A stretch of DNA of 64,000 nucleotides from Adiantum capillus-veneris (Eukaryota; Streptophyta; Polypodiopsida; Polypodiales; Pteridaceae): positions 91,874,842 through 91,938,841 of the forward strand of contig CM043953.1 in the NCBI GenBank assembly GCA_014529385.2, read 5' to 3'. The number at the start of each line of letters is the position of its first letter. The stretch's first letter is position 1. This document shows positions 24,871 through 36,344 of the stretch, one piece after another. Under the pieces are notes generated by a model. The model did no database searches. It worked only from the letters and a program-made list of their open reading frames with translations, and was not told the origin of the DNA. The position numbers and the translations under genes are program-made.

Positions 24871-25409
24871 AAGGCCCCTTCCAAATCAGGTTCCTCCTTA
24901 TCCTCCTCTTGTACCACCCTTGGATAAATTGGTAACTCAACCTCCTTGTTGACTAGGATATCCGCCAAATGAGATTGCCGAGTGTGATCCGCTTTGAACT
25001 CAAACTCAAATTCTTGAAGCTCGATTACCCACTTCATGATCTGCTTCCCTGGCTTCAAGTGTAGCACCACTTCAGGCAAAAGATTGTTAGCAGTCAATGC
25101 ATAAAACTTCCGAACGACCAAATATACTTTGAACTTTCTGCAGGCAAAGAACAAAGCCATCACCCACTGTTCTGCCTTCGTATAAGTAGCTTCACCCAGG
25201 CTAATGACCCTGCTTTCAAAATAAATGGGCTTATAACTCCTTCCTACCTTTTGTAGCAATACTGCTCCGATAGCCATCGTTCCCACCGTCATAGCAATAT
25301 AAAAATCATCCTCATGATTAGGAGGACACATTGTAGGTAACTAACACAGAATACCTTTCACTTTATCAAAGGCCTCTTGAGCTTCCTCATCCCACTGAAA
25401 TCCATGCAC
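24840..25409 (-). pseudogene. Element C RT-linked RNase H
   Basis: The frame from 25331 reads FYIAMTVGTMAIGAVLLQ, IYFESRVISLGEATYTKAEQ, then VMALFFACRKFKVYL. This is the RNase H-like domain after RT, in which the first catalytic aspartate seems replaced (A-M-T-V for the usual D-A-S). HLADILVNKE follows. It runs in frame into the start of the second RNase H. Confidence 0.85.
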
Positions 25410-26719
25410 CTATTGAGCCCTTTTCTGAAGAGGGTAGACATATTGAGATAACATCCAAAAGAAGCGGGATAAATACTTAAACTTATGCACGAACGACGCC
25501 AATTTCGTGGCACTGGTTGGAGGCTCCATAAGAACCAATGCCTTCACCTTCTCTGGGTCTGCTTCAATTCCGTTCTGTGATACCACATGACCCAGCAATT
25601 GAACCCTTGGTTGTGCGACCTTGCACTTCTTTGGATTCAATTGACCTCCTTCTTCATCTAGCCTTTGAAAACACAGCCTTAACTTGGACAAATGTTATGC
25701 CCTCAAACTATAGCAACCAATATCATCCATAAACACCTAATGAACTTACCCAAGTAAGGTCCGAACACCTTGTTCATCCAATCTTGAAAAGTCGCATACG
25801 CATTTACCAGTCCAAAAGGCATCCTACAGTAGGCAAAGCAACCCCTTGGAGAAATGAAGGTAGTCTTCAACTGATCCTCCAAAGCAATACCGATCTGAAA
25901 ATACCCTGAAAACCCATCCATAACGGAATAGCGCTCATGTCCGGCAACCTGGTTTAAAATCTCATCTTGAAAAGGCAAAGGGTAATGATTCCGCTTGGTT
26001 GCAGCATTCAAAGGCTTATAATCTACACATACCCGCCACTTTCCATTTTTCTTCGGGGTAATGACAATAGGAGAAACCCACTCAGACTCCTTTACTGGAT
26101 ATATAATACCTGCCTCGAGCAACTTGTTGATCTCCTGCCATAGAGCTTCCTTTTGAATATCTCCCAACCTCCTGAGCTTTTGTGCTTTTGGTCTGTATCC
26201 TTCTTTAAGTAGAATCTGATGCTCCACTCCTTTAGCTCCCCTTAGATCCTTATACTCCATTGCAAATAAGTTAGGGTAGGATGCACATAGGTCCATATAG
26301 CCTTCCTCCTCCTGCTTTGTTAAATCGGAACCTAGCATATCTTCCACCTCTTTAGCTTGCAAACTACAACCAGGAACTTGCATACCTCTCCTTGCAGTGG
26401 TAGAGTCTACTGTGACTCCGAACAAATATGTATCCAGCTTTAATAAATCCTCATCACTCTCTTCCTCTTGGACACTAGTCAATCCTTCATCATAAGTAGA
26501 CTCCGTCTCATACTCATAGCTGGTACTGAAATCTCGATTATCTCCACCTGCTGAGGGATGAAAATGACTTTCCCTGGTCTTTAGATACAACGCAATCTGT
26601 TCGCCATTTTCCCGATCTGGCAAGGTAAACACCCCGGTCCCCCAATCTTGTTTCGCTCCCATTGCCAACAGCCATGGCCTCCCCAATATAATTGGATAAG
26701 CATTCTCACCTGCTTTCAT
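25410..26719 (-). pseudogene. Element C protease tail and reverse transcriptase
   Basis: The frame 26719-25703 begins NAYPIILGRPWLLAMGAKQD (protease exit), then a long acidic linker. RT follows: WVSPIVITPKKNGKWRVCVD, YKPLNAATKRNHYPLPFQDE, MDGFSGYFQI, MPFGLVNAYATFQDWMNKVF. The catalytic box FMDDIGCYS appears only in a neighbouring frame at about 25705-25725, so a frameshift lies just before it. The thumb continues in 25691-25410 (LGHVVSQNGIEADPEKVKAL). Otherwise well preserved. Confidence 0.9.
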
Positions 26720-27447
26720 GACAGAAAATCAATTAAGCATTCAATTCCCATAACCTTTACCTTCACATCCTGTGCCACTCCTAAACAACGAGCTTTGGCA
26801 TGATTAGCCATCCTCATTCGCACATTGGATCTGACAACAACTTTGATGCCAATATCCCTCATAGCCGACTCTGTAAAAACACAGACTTGGGCACCACCAT
26901 TGATGTAGGCTTGAACATGTTTCTTCTTCTCGATCAAAACATCCACCACCGGAAGCACATCGATCGGACTCCCCACTTTTAAGGCTAGATTCTGTACTGT
27001 ATGCACCTCTCCTCCCACTCGAGGAAGCCTCGTGCTAATGATGGTTGACCATTGTCTTCTTAACTTAGGTTTTAATGCAAGCAGCTGCCCAAAAGTGATG
27101 TTAGCCTTTTGATTTTGAGCATCTCTTACCAAATCATACTCCGGATTACCGCGTCTCAACTGAAAGTCCTTTTGGGTAATTCTCCGTCTTCGCCTCCTTC
27201 TACTTGGCTCTGGCTGCTCTCTACCTTCATTTATCTTCTCTTTCCCCTTCTTTGCTGTAGTTTCACGCTCCATCTTCGTCTCTCTTTCACCTCGTCCTCT
27301 TTTGTTGGCCGTGATTTCAACCTCCTGCCTGTCAACACCAATAATGTTAACCCTTGGTATTTCATCATTACTTGATGGAGGCGCCTGTGCTTGGTTTTCA
27401 ACCTCTTGTTGCCCTCTTTGGCCATTAAACTGTGCTTGACCACGACC
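26716..27447 (-). pseudogene. Element C protease with substituted catalytic residue
   Basis: The frame 27273-26716 has a basic RRRRRRR run and then AYINGGAQVCVFTESAMRDI, the retropepsin active site with N-G-G where D-G-G or D-S-G is expected. Loss of the aspartate should abolish cleavage. KARCLGVAQDVKVKVMGIEC follows. It overlaps the start of the next frame at 26719 by 4 nt, so gag-pro and pol are separated by a frame change. Confidence 0.8.
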
Positions 27448-28317
27448 TCAACCAAATAGAGGATACATGCCGCCCCTCTCCCTTGGTGGGTGAGGGCAAT
27501 TTGGAGCATAGTGGCCCTCCTCTCCACAATTGTAGCACCTGCCAGGCAATTGCCTAGCTCTGGCTCTTCCTGTCCTTGCTTGACCTCTGTCCATAACACT
27601 TAAACACAACTCTTGCATTTGCTCAGACAAATCTTGAACTGTACGTACCCATTGTTGAGGAACGGTTGCTACCCCTCGATTGGGTTGATTCTCCGTTTGA
27701 ACTTCTTCTCTCGGACTCGAAGCCGGACTGGGAATCATCGCCTCATATCCCAATGCACCTTGCTAAATCTTCTTCTTTATTTTACGGCTTTTAGATCGCG
27801 CAATAGCAACTGCCCCGTTGTAATTCTCCGAGCCCTCGAAATCCACGTTTTCACAAACTTGGGATGTAAACAAGACAAACTTTTCCAATTTAAAGTACTC
27901 ACCACCATTGACCAACTACATGGCCACTGCAAAGTCCCTCCAGCACTCTTTGAAGCGGGCGAGGAAGACGCTAAAGTCCTCATTCACGTCCTGCTTCAAG
28001 TTTTTCAACCTTACATCCAAGTCGACAGGAGACACCTCTTTTCGAAAGTCTTGCAGAAAACGGGCCCGCAACGCCGGCCACATAACTCTTGGCTCTCCCT
28101 CCAACACATAGAACCATGTCTTGGCTTTTCCCCGCATCAAGAACAGGATCGTTTGCATCTTACTAGCTTCATCCGGCATATGCAATGATAGCATGTACAA
28201 CTCAAAATCGGCCATCCACTCCTCCGGATCTCCTTCTCCGGCAAAAACTGGTCCATAACTATGTGTTGCCATCTCTCCTTGATGGAAATAACCGTCTTCG
28301 ATAACACCGATGAGCAA
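27448..28317 (-). pseudogene. Element C gag with CCHC knuckle
   Basis: The probable initiator is at about 28272 (MATHSYGPVFAGEGDPEEWM), inside a frame open from 28317. KTWFYVLEGEPRVMWPALRA, RFLQDF and FSVFLARFKECWRDF match the retrotransposon gag capsid domain. Stops follow at about 27913 and 27762. The frame 27753-27448 then has the intact knuckle CYNCGEEGHYAPNC. The gag starts only some 50 bp from the primer site, a very short leader. Confidence 0.85.
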
Positions 28318-28325
28318 TCAGCTGC

Positions 28326-28343
28326 TCCTCAATGGGGGCACCA
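28326..28343 (-). other. Primer-binding site of element C
   Basis: On the minus strand TGGTGCCCCCATTGAGGA begins 5 nt from the LTR end at 28349. It starts TGG as a primer site must and is not of the initiator-Met type. I cannot name the tRNA with confidence. Confidence 0.6.
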
Positions 28344-28348
28344 GAAGA

Positions 28349-30358
28349 TGGAGAGGGGGAATAGGAAACACACCCAACACACAAAATATTTGTCTCTCTA
28401 TAGCCCAAGGATTCCACAGCACCCCTAACCTCTCAAATAACACCTTCAAATTGGCTAATTTGCACTAACAACTCCACTTTAGCATACAAAACAACTATCT
28501 CACACCTTGCAAAAAACACCCCACAGCACAAATGCACCCACACTGCTCAACTCACCCTTTCTGACTCACCAAACACTCCTAATCTGCCCTCTTGGTAGCA
28601 CCTTTCGAGCTGTAGGCAAACCCTCTGTAAGCAATGGCTAATACACGAAGAGCGAGAGAAAAGGAGGGGAATGGGGAGAAGCAACACAAGAGATTGGGGC
28701 AAATGAGTGATATTATTGCATAGGGAGTAGTACAATCAAGTATGCAGCTTCAATGGCAAGCTTAGCAACATACAAGCTTCAAGCTTCCACTCACACACTC
28801 AAGCAAAAAAGCCCTCAAATTTTCGCATTTACAACCTTTTATAGGGGTGCCTCTAGGAGGCCCAAAAAAAGAAAAAAGGATGAATTTCTCCTCCTGTGGC
28901 ATTCACTTAGAGCTTCTTTTAGAATTTGATTGCATTGCCAACACTTGGCATAGTTCATTTTTGGAAAGAATTCCATGGTGTGCACATTGGTCCTTTGCCC
29001 CTTCCATTTGGCCGCCCGGATCTCCCCCTTGGGCCTTTGAGTGCCCTTGGCTCGTCCTTTAACTGCCCTTGTCGGCTCACCTTCTTAGCAACGAGAGCCC
29101 TCCCCTGTTGAGGCAATAGCGATGTCGCTATTGGGGGGGGGGGGGGGGGGGGGGGGTTCACCCCTTTCCTCAAAAAACTTTGGCCCTTAGCGGGCGTGGG
29201 CACCGACCCTTATTGGCTGCCACATCATCAACGAACTTCCACACCACGCGGGCGCGCCACCTCCCTGCACCGCCAAAATCGCCACTGAACCGATACACAG
29301 CGCCGCGCTCAGCGCCCGGCAGGGCTACCCACATGCACGCCATCGCCATGGGAGGAGAGCTCCCCTCTTGTGTATCAATGGGGAGCCACACTCCGGAGTA
29401 TATACCACTGTCTTCTGGCCCACGACTACGCATACGGGTTTAAGTAACCACCACGTGGCAGCCCGGGAGGCCATAGCCCTTGGGGCTCCACAACCTTCCA
29501 AAAATTTTCACATTAAAACCCCTTTTTTCCCTTGAGTTGGATACCCTGTTGATCCTGCCCAGTAGGCCTATGCCCCGGTTTTGAAGCCTGACCTGAAGCC
29601 CACCATTTTCATCATCAAGTCAAATTCCTCTTGCCCCATCTCGAGATCTCCAAGGCTACCATCCGAGGCAGACAAAAGACGGGAAATGCATCTAGATGCA
29701 TGCACTCAACCGCCAATTGCTCCATTTTTCTCCGCACTGTAACTCAATGCTTGGGGCTCAGAATCACGAGCCGCGACTTTGTGCTAATTCCACTTGGTGT
29801 ATACCCTGCTTCAGAACTTCATCGGTGCTCAAAAGATGCCAGATGTCACGTTCTCCAAGGCAGCCACATGGGCTCAGTCCCGGCCCCCGAAAAAACTTCA
29901 ATTGATCATATCTTGCAAAACATGGCTCCGATCCGCAATCTGAAAAGATGGGTAGGCTCCATGAATTGAGCTCTACACATCTATACCTCAAGTTCCACTT
30001 GGATCACCTGTCCCCAGCTTGCCTTGTCCGGCAAGAATCTGCAAACCACTAAAGCTTCAACCTTCAATAACTTGGGCTCCGTAGCTCGGTTTGATGAGCC
30101 GTCTGGACCTGCTCCTTCAGCACTTCAAGCTCTTCATTCCTAGACCCAAATGCTGTATTTTGCATCTCTTCCACTTGCTACCCAAATTAGCCCCTCATGG
30201 AGCCTTTTTTGGCGTATAAGCCACATCATGCATACAATTCCGATGCTACCTACCATCCCATGATTTTCCTAGCTGCTCCAGTCCTTTGCCATGCTTCAAT
30301 TTGCCTGCATATATCTGTCCGTGCCACCTTCTAGAGTCGACACACTTTGGCTGCACCA
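28349..30358 (-). repeat. Element C 5' LTR (2010 bp)
   Basis: Partner of 21008-22999. The main length difference is a run of 24 G at 29133-29156 where the other LTR has 8 G followed by TAC, plus small indels near 29250-29310. Ends TGGAGAGG / GCACCA are the same. Confidence 0.9.
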
Positions 30359-30492
30359 ACATATACACTTATTCTTTAATACAACAGAATAAGGAGCTAC
30401 AATAGGATAACGTTGCTATGCGCTCCACCCAAAGCAGGTCTCTCTCTCTGCTCTTGCACTTACACTCACGCACGCTTCCCACATTACCTTCA
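30359..30492 (+). repeat. Copia B 5' LTR, right part
   Basis: It resumes the B LTR after the C insertion: ATATACACTTATTC matches 35736 onward, through GCGCTCCACCCAAAGCAGGT to ACCTTCA. Confidence 0.92.
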
Positions 30493-30494
30493 AC

Positions 30495-30506
30495 TGGTAT
30501 CAGAGC
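30495..30506 (+). other. Primer-binding site of Copia B
   Basis: TGGTATCAGAGC, the canonical plant initiator-Met tRNA type, 2 nt after the LTR end at 30492. A leader of about 1.1 kb without gene content follows to 31627. Confidence 0.93.
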
Positions 30507-31627
30507 AGGGTTTGTGCTTGCTGTTTTCGCGTCCGCGCGCACGTGCACTTTCAAAAGTACAAACAGGTTTTCGATTTCGACATCAGCAAATTCAGCGTTC
30601 CGAGAGCGTTTCCAGTAGATGTCCTGGAGTTTTACCCCCCTTTCAAAGATGTTCATGCAGTCGAAAGCTTCATCCGAGCTACGCTTTAGGAGTTGTATTT
30701 TTCAACTCCACTTTTGCTACAACTACAAGTACAGGTACAGGACACACGTGCAGGTTGTTCAGAGACTATTTTGGGATGGTATATAGCCATTTTATGGCTA
30801 TTATGTGTTATTGAGATAGTGTTTATGGACTCATTAGGAGCACTTTTCGACATCGATATTGTCTTAAATTTTTTCAGGCATCCATCTCCTCACAGGTTCT
30901 TGCATACATACAAGACATCCAGGTTTCTTACAGATTGCAGTGTTTTACATCAGCATAGATTTCAGTGGGAGTACTTGATGAGTATATGCATTGTTTTGGC
31001 ACTTTTGATAGTGCTTGAGCTCTTTTGAGAGCGGTTTTACTCCCTGCAGGGATTTGTTTACTGCTTGCACATTTTGTTTGGCGCCTGTTTGAGTGCATAT
31101 ATTGCACCTTGCAGTATTGTTGACAGTGGATGTACGTTGAGTTGTGGAAACTGCCATATGTACCTTTTGTGGAGCCAATTTGGCTTGTTTCTGGCAGTCC
31201 CGACCGTTTTTGAGACTCGGTTCGGAGGCCCTTTCTGAGATTGGGTTGGTTTCTTGTCTGCATAACCTTTTGTGAGGGTTGATAGCGTGAGGTTTTCTTG
31301 AGCTTGGGGATTCTCGAATGTTGAGATCCTTTTGGTAATACTGGTTGCTGGAGTACCCCTTTTTTTGTGGCCTCACCACAGGACATGTATAGAGAGGGCT
31401 AGGTGCATTTGACGCCGTGTTGGCAGTCTTGGGTTAGTTTTTGACTTTTTATGCACAATTAGTGGTTGATGTGCCTGTCTTATGCTTTGAGAGCATTACT
31501 TTTGATGCGTTACTGATCTCTTGTGACAGTTTTGGATTGAGATTCTGTTAGTTTTTCTGGGGAAACTCTGCCGAATTTTTCCCAGAATTACCAGTGTTTA
31601 TCGCCATCTTATCTTTAGCTTACAGCC

Positions 31628-32394
31628 ATGTCATCTAGTGGTGAAAAGGATATTTACAATATCCAGAAATTTGATGGGACAAATTTTGCCATCTCAGATT
31701 CAAGATGTTCTCATACAAAAAGGCCACTTGGATCCTATCATGGAGCACCGAGAGGGCAAGTATACAGATGTTGAGTGGGAGAAACTTGATGCTAAGGCCA
31801 AATCTACCCTCCGTTTGCATTTGGCCGAATCTGTGTACTTTACTATAGTTGCAAAAAGGACTGCTAGAGATGTATGGGATAAGTTGTGTTCCAATTACGA
31901 GAACAAAAGTGCCACTAATAAGGTTTTCTTGATGAAGAAGTTGTTTGACATTCGTATGAAGGAAGAGGGAACTATTTCTACTCACATTAATGAGTTCAAT
32001 ATTATTTCCACTGAGTTGACCACTCAGGGTTTGGTCTTCGATGAGGAAATCAAATGTATCTTATTGCTATGCAGTTTACCCTCGTCTTGGGATACGTTAT
32101 GTACTGCGATTAGCAACTTAGCACTTGGTACCGATCTAGTGTACAATGACGTCCTTGGGAGTCTGTTTATCGAGAAGATTCACAGGAAATCTGTCGAAGG
32201 CAAGAAGGATGGTGATGTGTATGTTGCTAGTGATAGACAGAGGAGTCGCACTCAAAGTCGTGCCAAAAGCAAGGAACGTGGGGGCTCACGCACTAAGTCT
32301 CGGGGTTTTATGTGTAATGTCGAGTGCTATCACTACCATAAAAAAGGGCATGTGAAGAAGGATTGCAGGAAATGGCAGCAAAGCAAGAAGGATT
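31628..32394 (+). pseudogene. Copia B gag
   Basis: The start ATG at 31628 gives MSSSGEKDIYNIQKFDGTNF, a typical Copia gag N-terminus. A frameshift near 31690 moves the reading into the frame that ends at 32396. That frame has AWDKL-like DVWDKLCSNYENKSATNK, MKKLFDIRMKEEGTISTHIN and LLLCSLPSSWDTL (UBN2-type gag), an SRTQSRAKSKERGGSRTKSR basic stretch and the knuckle CYHYHKKGHVKKDC, whose second cysteine is replaced. The capsid is otherwise complete. Confidence 0.88.
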
Positions 32395-32396
32395 AA

Positions 32397-35300
32397 CAAC
32401 CCGGTGAAACTTCTAAGTTTGATGATTCAAACAAGGGCAAAGCAAAGTTAGAGGAGATCAATGTGCTAGAGTCTTCAAATGCTCCTATTGTAAAGACTCT
32501 TTTAATGGTTGTTATGCCACTTACCTCTAACGTATTGGTCTTCACAGCAGATCTACCTGTCAAGGCTCTTATTATAGAAGATGCGCAGTATGCACAGAAT
32601 TGGATAGTAGATTCTTGTGCGAGTTTCCATGTGACACCACATAGAGAGTGGTTTTCTACTTATTCTCACTCTTATGGCAAAGGGAGACTTGATGATGCTT
32701 ATGAACTAGACATTGAGGGTGTCGAAAACATCAAATTACATCTAAGAAACGGCACGCACTTTACTTTATGTAATGTCAGACATGTGTCCAAGTTGACTAA
32801 AAGCTTGATTTTTGTTGGTCAGCTTGATGATTTGGGATACAACACCACATTTGGCAATGGTTCGTGGATAGTACACAAAGGTAATCTTGTTGTACTCAGA
32901 GGTCAGAAGCATGGTACCTTGTATTCCATGCATGTGTCAGATGTTGGTCATGATTACATATCTATAGCCGAGCTGCCATCCACTGAGTTGTGGCATTGCC
33001 GGCAAGGAATGAGAACTCTGACTCGTTTTGGCTACTTACTTGTCTTGTCTTATGTTGACTTTTGTGTTTATGAGCATTGTATCTATGGAAAACACACTAG
33101 GTCCGTGCACTTACCATCGGGTCAAAAACGCGTCGAACCTCTAGATCTAGTACATAGTGATGTTTGTGGTCCTATGTCAACCAAATCTCTAGGGGGGCCA
33201 GCTATTTTGTGACATTCATAGATGACTCTACTCAAAAGGTGTGGGCATATCCTTTGAAACATAAGGATCAAGTTCTTCCTGTGTTCCAGAAATTCTTAGC
33301 ACTCGTTGAGAATCAATCTGGCAAGAAACTCAAGAGGTTACGACTGACAACGGTGGAGAGTATGTCTCCAAGGAGTTTGACAATTTATGTGTTAAAAGGG
33401 GGATTAAAAGGCAGTTTACTGCACCATATACACTAGCTTAGAATGGACTTGTTGAGCACATGAATCGTACGGTTCAGGAAAGAGTCACAGCCATGCTTTC
33501 TAGGGCAAATCTCACACAAGGCTTTTGGGCAAAAGCCGTCTTGACCGCAGTGCACATTATAAATCGTTCGCCTAGTATGCTATTGAATTATGAGATTCCA
33601 AAAGAGTTATGGTCTAAACGTAAGCCCCACTATGACCATCTACGTGTTTTTGACTGTGAAGCTTATGCTCACGTACCTAAACAACTTTGACAAAAGTTAG
33701 AGCCAAAGTCACACAAATGTATTTTCATTGAATATGGTACAGATGGAGAGATGGATATCGTCTCTCTGGCACCTGGAATCTCGTCGAGTCATCCGTAGTT
33801 CATATGTGATCTTCAATGAGTCGAAGATGCATAAACAACCTATCAAGGAAATAGAGGTTTGAAGAGTCACTTTTGAGGATGTTGCCTTAGAGACACTGAA
33901 ATCACTCAGCGGGCTAGAGATGTACCTTCCACTAGCAATGCTCCAGAGAGAGCGGATAGCAATGGTTAAGAATGAGATGGTCTACTAGAGTCTCTCATCC
34001 ACTTGCACGTTTTGAGCCAGGCTTTGATTACATCTTGTTGATCGATTGCGGTGAGTCGAGCTGCTACCAAGAAGCCATCAAGACGGATGATGTGGTGAAG
34101 TGGGAGCAGGCTATGTAATCTGAGTATAACTCAATTCTGGCTAATGACACTTGGGACTTGGTAGAACTGCCAAATGATGCGAAAGCTTTACCTTGAAAAT
34201 GGGTTTACAAGAAGAAATTTACCTCAGGTGATCCAAATCCAAAGAACAAGGCTAGACTTGTAGCCAAAGGGTTCAAGCAGCAAAAGGGAATCGATTTTGA
34301 TGAAATCTTCTCGCCTGTGGTCAAGATGACAACGCTTAGAACCGTACTTGGTCTTGTAGAGATTGAGGACATGGAACTTATCCAAATGGATGTGAAGACA
34401 GCATTTCTTCACAGGGATCGCGATGAGGATGTTTACATGCAGCAACCTAAAGGATTTGTTCAGGAGAACACATCTCGTGAGGAGCTAGTCTATAAGCTAA
34501 AAAAAGGCTTAAAGCAGGGTTCAAGGCAGTGGTATCATAAATTTCATGCATGTATGAGGTCTCAAGGCTATAAAAGGAGCGGAGAGGATCACTGCTTGTA
34601 CACAAGAAAGCTAGATGATGGCTCGATGATCATTCTAGTTCTGTATGTTGATGACATGCTTATAGCTGGGAAATCCATTGCGGAGATTGCCAACTTGAAG
34701 AAAACACTTAGAAACAATTTTGCAATGAAAGATTTGGTGGATGCTACACACTTTCTTGGCATGCGAATCAAAAGAGATCGCAAATGTCGTATTCTTGAGT
34801 TATCTTAGGAAACATACATTGAGAAAGTTTTGCAGCGTTTCAATATACAAGGGGGGGAAGCATTGAGTACCCCAATGAAGGCATTCTTGAAACTCAACAA
34901 GGAAGATGCACCCAAATCTGATGTTGAGCGAGTTGAAATGGCTAAAGTACCATATTCTTCAGCAGTGGGCAGTCTCATGTATGCTATGGTAGTCACAAGG
35001 CCAGACATTGCTTTTGCAGTGGGAGTGGTGAGCCGATATATGGCAATCCTGGTAGCAAGCATTGGGAAGCAGTGAAGCACATTCTTAGGTACCTCAAAGG
35101 TACGGTTCATAGGTGTTTACGCTTCGGGAATAGTGATGCATTCATCGTGGGTTATGCAAATGTAGACTATGCGGGTTGTGTCAACAATAGGAGATCGACA
35201 TTTGGCTATGTCTTCATATTTGTTGGAGCAGCAGTATCTTGGAGGTCATGTCTTCAAGATTGTATGTTGTCTTCAACTACGGAAGCAGAGTACGTTGCAT

Positions 35301-35583
35301 TATCGAATGCAAGTAAAGAGGCTGTATGGTTATCTCGCTTGGTCAGAAATCTTTGCATTGATGAGACTCTGGTGATTTATTGTCATAGTCAGAGTTCTCT
35401 TGCATTGGCAAGGAATCCCGTGTTTCACTCCAAATCAAAACACATTGAAGTCAGGTATCATCTCGTGAGAGATTTCTTGGCCAATAAGCTCATTGATTTG
35501 GTCAAGGTACACACTGACGACAACCCAGCAGATGCTTTGATGAAAGGCTTAGCTTTGGAGCGGTTTACACATTGCATGAGTTG
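32397..35583 (+). pseudogene. Copia B pol (protease-integrase-RT-RNase H)
   Basis: Protease: WIVDSCASFHVTPHREWFST, with DSCAS for the usual DSGAS. Integrase: LVHSDVCGPM (first acid), TDNGGEYVSKEF in a second frame near 33345 (second acid), NGLVEHMNRTVQERVTAML (third acid) preceded by a TAG stop. RT: KARLVAKGFKQQKGIDFDE, then LIQMDVKTAFLH and LVLYVDDMLIAGKS, the catalytic YVDD being intact. RNase H: VGYANVDYAGCVNNRRSTFG, STTEAEYVALSNASKEAVWL and a tail at 35583. Stops at about 33437, 33690 and 34806 and several frame changes inactivate it. Domain order PR-IN-RT-RH is diagnostic of Copia. Confidence 0.93.
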
Positions 35584-35654
35584 ATGGGTATAGGTTGAAG
35601 CCACTAGATTGCTTCACGGTTGTACATACCAGGTCACTTGGGTTGCGTTAGCCT

Positions 35655-35667
35655 TCAAGTGGGAGTT
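35655..35667 (+). other. Copia B polypurine tract
   Basis: CAAGTGGGAGTTT ends directly at the 3' LTR start (35668). The AAGTGGGAG core is typical of plant Copia plus-strand primers. Confidence 0.82.
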
Positions 35668-35877
35668 TGTTGGGATTCAGGCCAACTGACCGGACATCCC
35701 ACTTACTACTAACCCATCTACTAATTAACCCACATATACACTTATTCTTTAATACAACAGAATAAGGAGCTACACAACAGGATAACGTTGTTGTGCGCTC
35801 CACCCAAAGCAGGTCTCTCTCTCTCTCTCTCTTTGCTCTTGCACTTGCACTTGCACACGCTTCCCGTGGCACCTTCA
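35668..35877 (+). repeat. Copia B 3' LTR (210 bp)
   Basis: Complete LTR from TGTTGGGATTC to ACCTTCA, followed by the ATATA target duplication at 35878-35882. Contains a CT run (35815-35832) longer than in the 5' LTR. Confidence 0.93.
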
Positions 35878-36344
35878 ATATATTTGAGGAAGTTTATGTA
35901 AAGCATCCTTGCGGGTTTGTCAAGAAAGGATAAGAAAATAAAGTGTGCAAATGTAAGAAATCTTTGTATGGGTTGACATAGTCTCCTCGTACATGGTATG
36001 AGAAAGTTAACACTCATTTGGTTAAACGAGGCTTTTGTAACAATCCAACTAAAATCACTTTGTATGTCAAGCATGAGGGTGATGTATTTTACATCATTGT
36101 TCTATATGTAGATGATTTGTTGATTACTGGTCTGAATGAGACACACATTGCTATATTCAAGGTTGATTTGATTGCTACTTTCAAGATGAAAGAATTGGGG
36201 CATTTGTATCATTACTTGGGCATACAATTTAAGCAGTGTGATGGAGGTATTTCTTTGTGTCAAACAACCTACATAGAGACATTACTATGTAAGTTTGGCC
36301 TTGAGGACTATAAACTATTGCTACTCCAATGGAAACGGGTTTGA
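35878..36344 (+). pseudogene. Copia A RT, second part
   Basis: FEEVYVKHPCGFVKKG continues the RT broken at 20938. After stops, a frame from 36018 reads TWYEKVNTHLVKRGF, FYIIVLYVDDLLITGL (catalytic YVDD), LGHLYHYLGIQF and CQTTYIETLLCKFGLED. Between the two halves of this domain lies the whole of B. Confidence 0.9.

Larger units (their letters stand above)
21008..30358 (-). mobile_element. Tat-type gypsy element C (9.35 kb), inserted in the B 5' LTR
   Basis: It has two 2-kb LTRs with TGGAGAGG...GCACCA ends, flanked by ACGT/ACAT (a probable 4-bp target duplication with one change). On the minus strand: 5' LTR (28349-30358), primer site, gag, protease, RT, RNase H, a second RNase H, integrase, 3' LTR. 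The extra RNase H between RT-RNase H and integrase is the mark of Tat-lineage gypsy elements. Several frames are broken and the protease aspartate is replaced. This is the youngest layer of the nest. Confidence 0.9.
20939..35877 (+). mobile_element. Copia element B, inserted into Copia A and split by element C
   Basis: LTRs begin TGTTGGGATTC and end ACCTTCA. Target duplication ATATA at 20934-20938 and 35878-35882 is perfect. Internal order: primer site 30495, leader, gag 31628, protease, integrase, RT, RNase H, purine tract 35655, 3' LTR. The 5' LTR is split at 21007/30359 by element C. Coding regions carry several stops and frame changes, so the copy is not autonomous. LTR halves differ from each other by few substitutions plus a CT-run length change. 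Confidence 0.92.

Noticed and set aside
30928-31386. Minus-strand frames of 144-152 codons
   Set aside because: They lie antisense in the untranslated leader of Copia B and show no motif.
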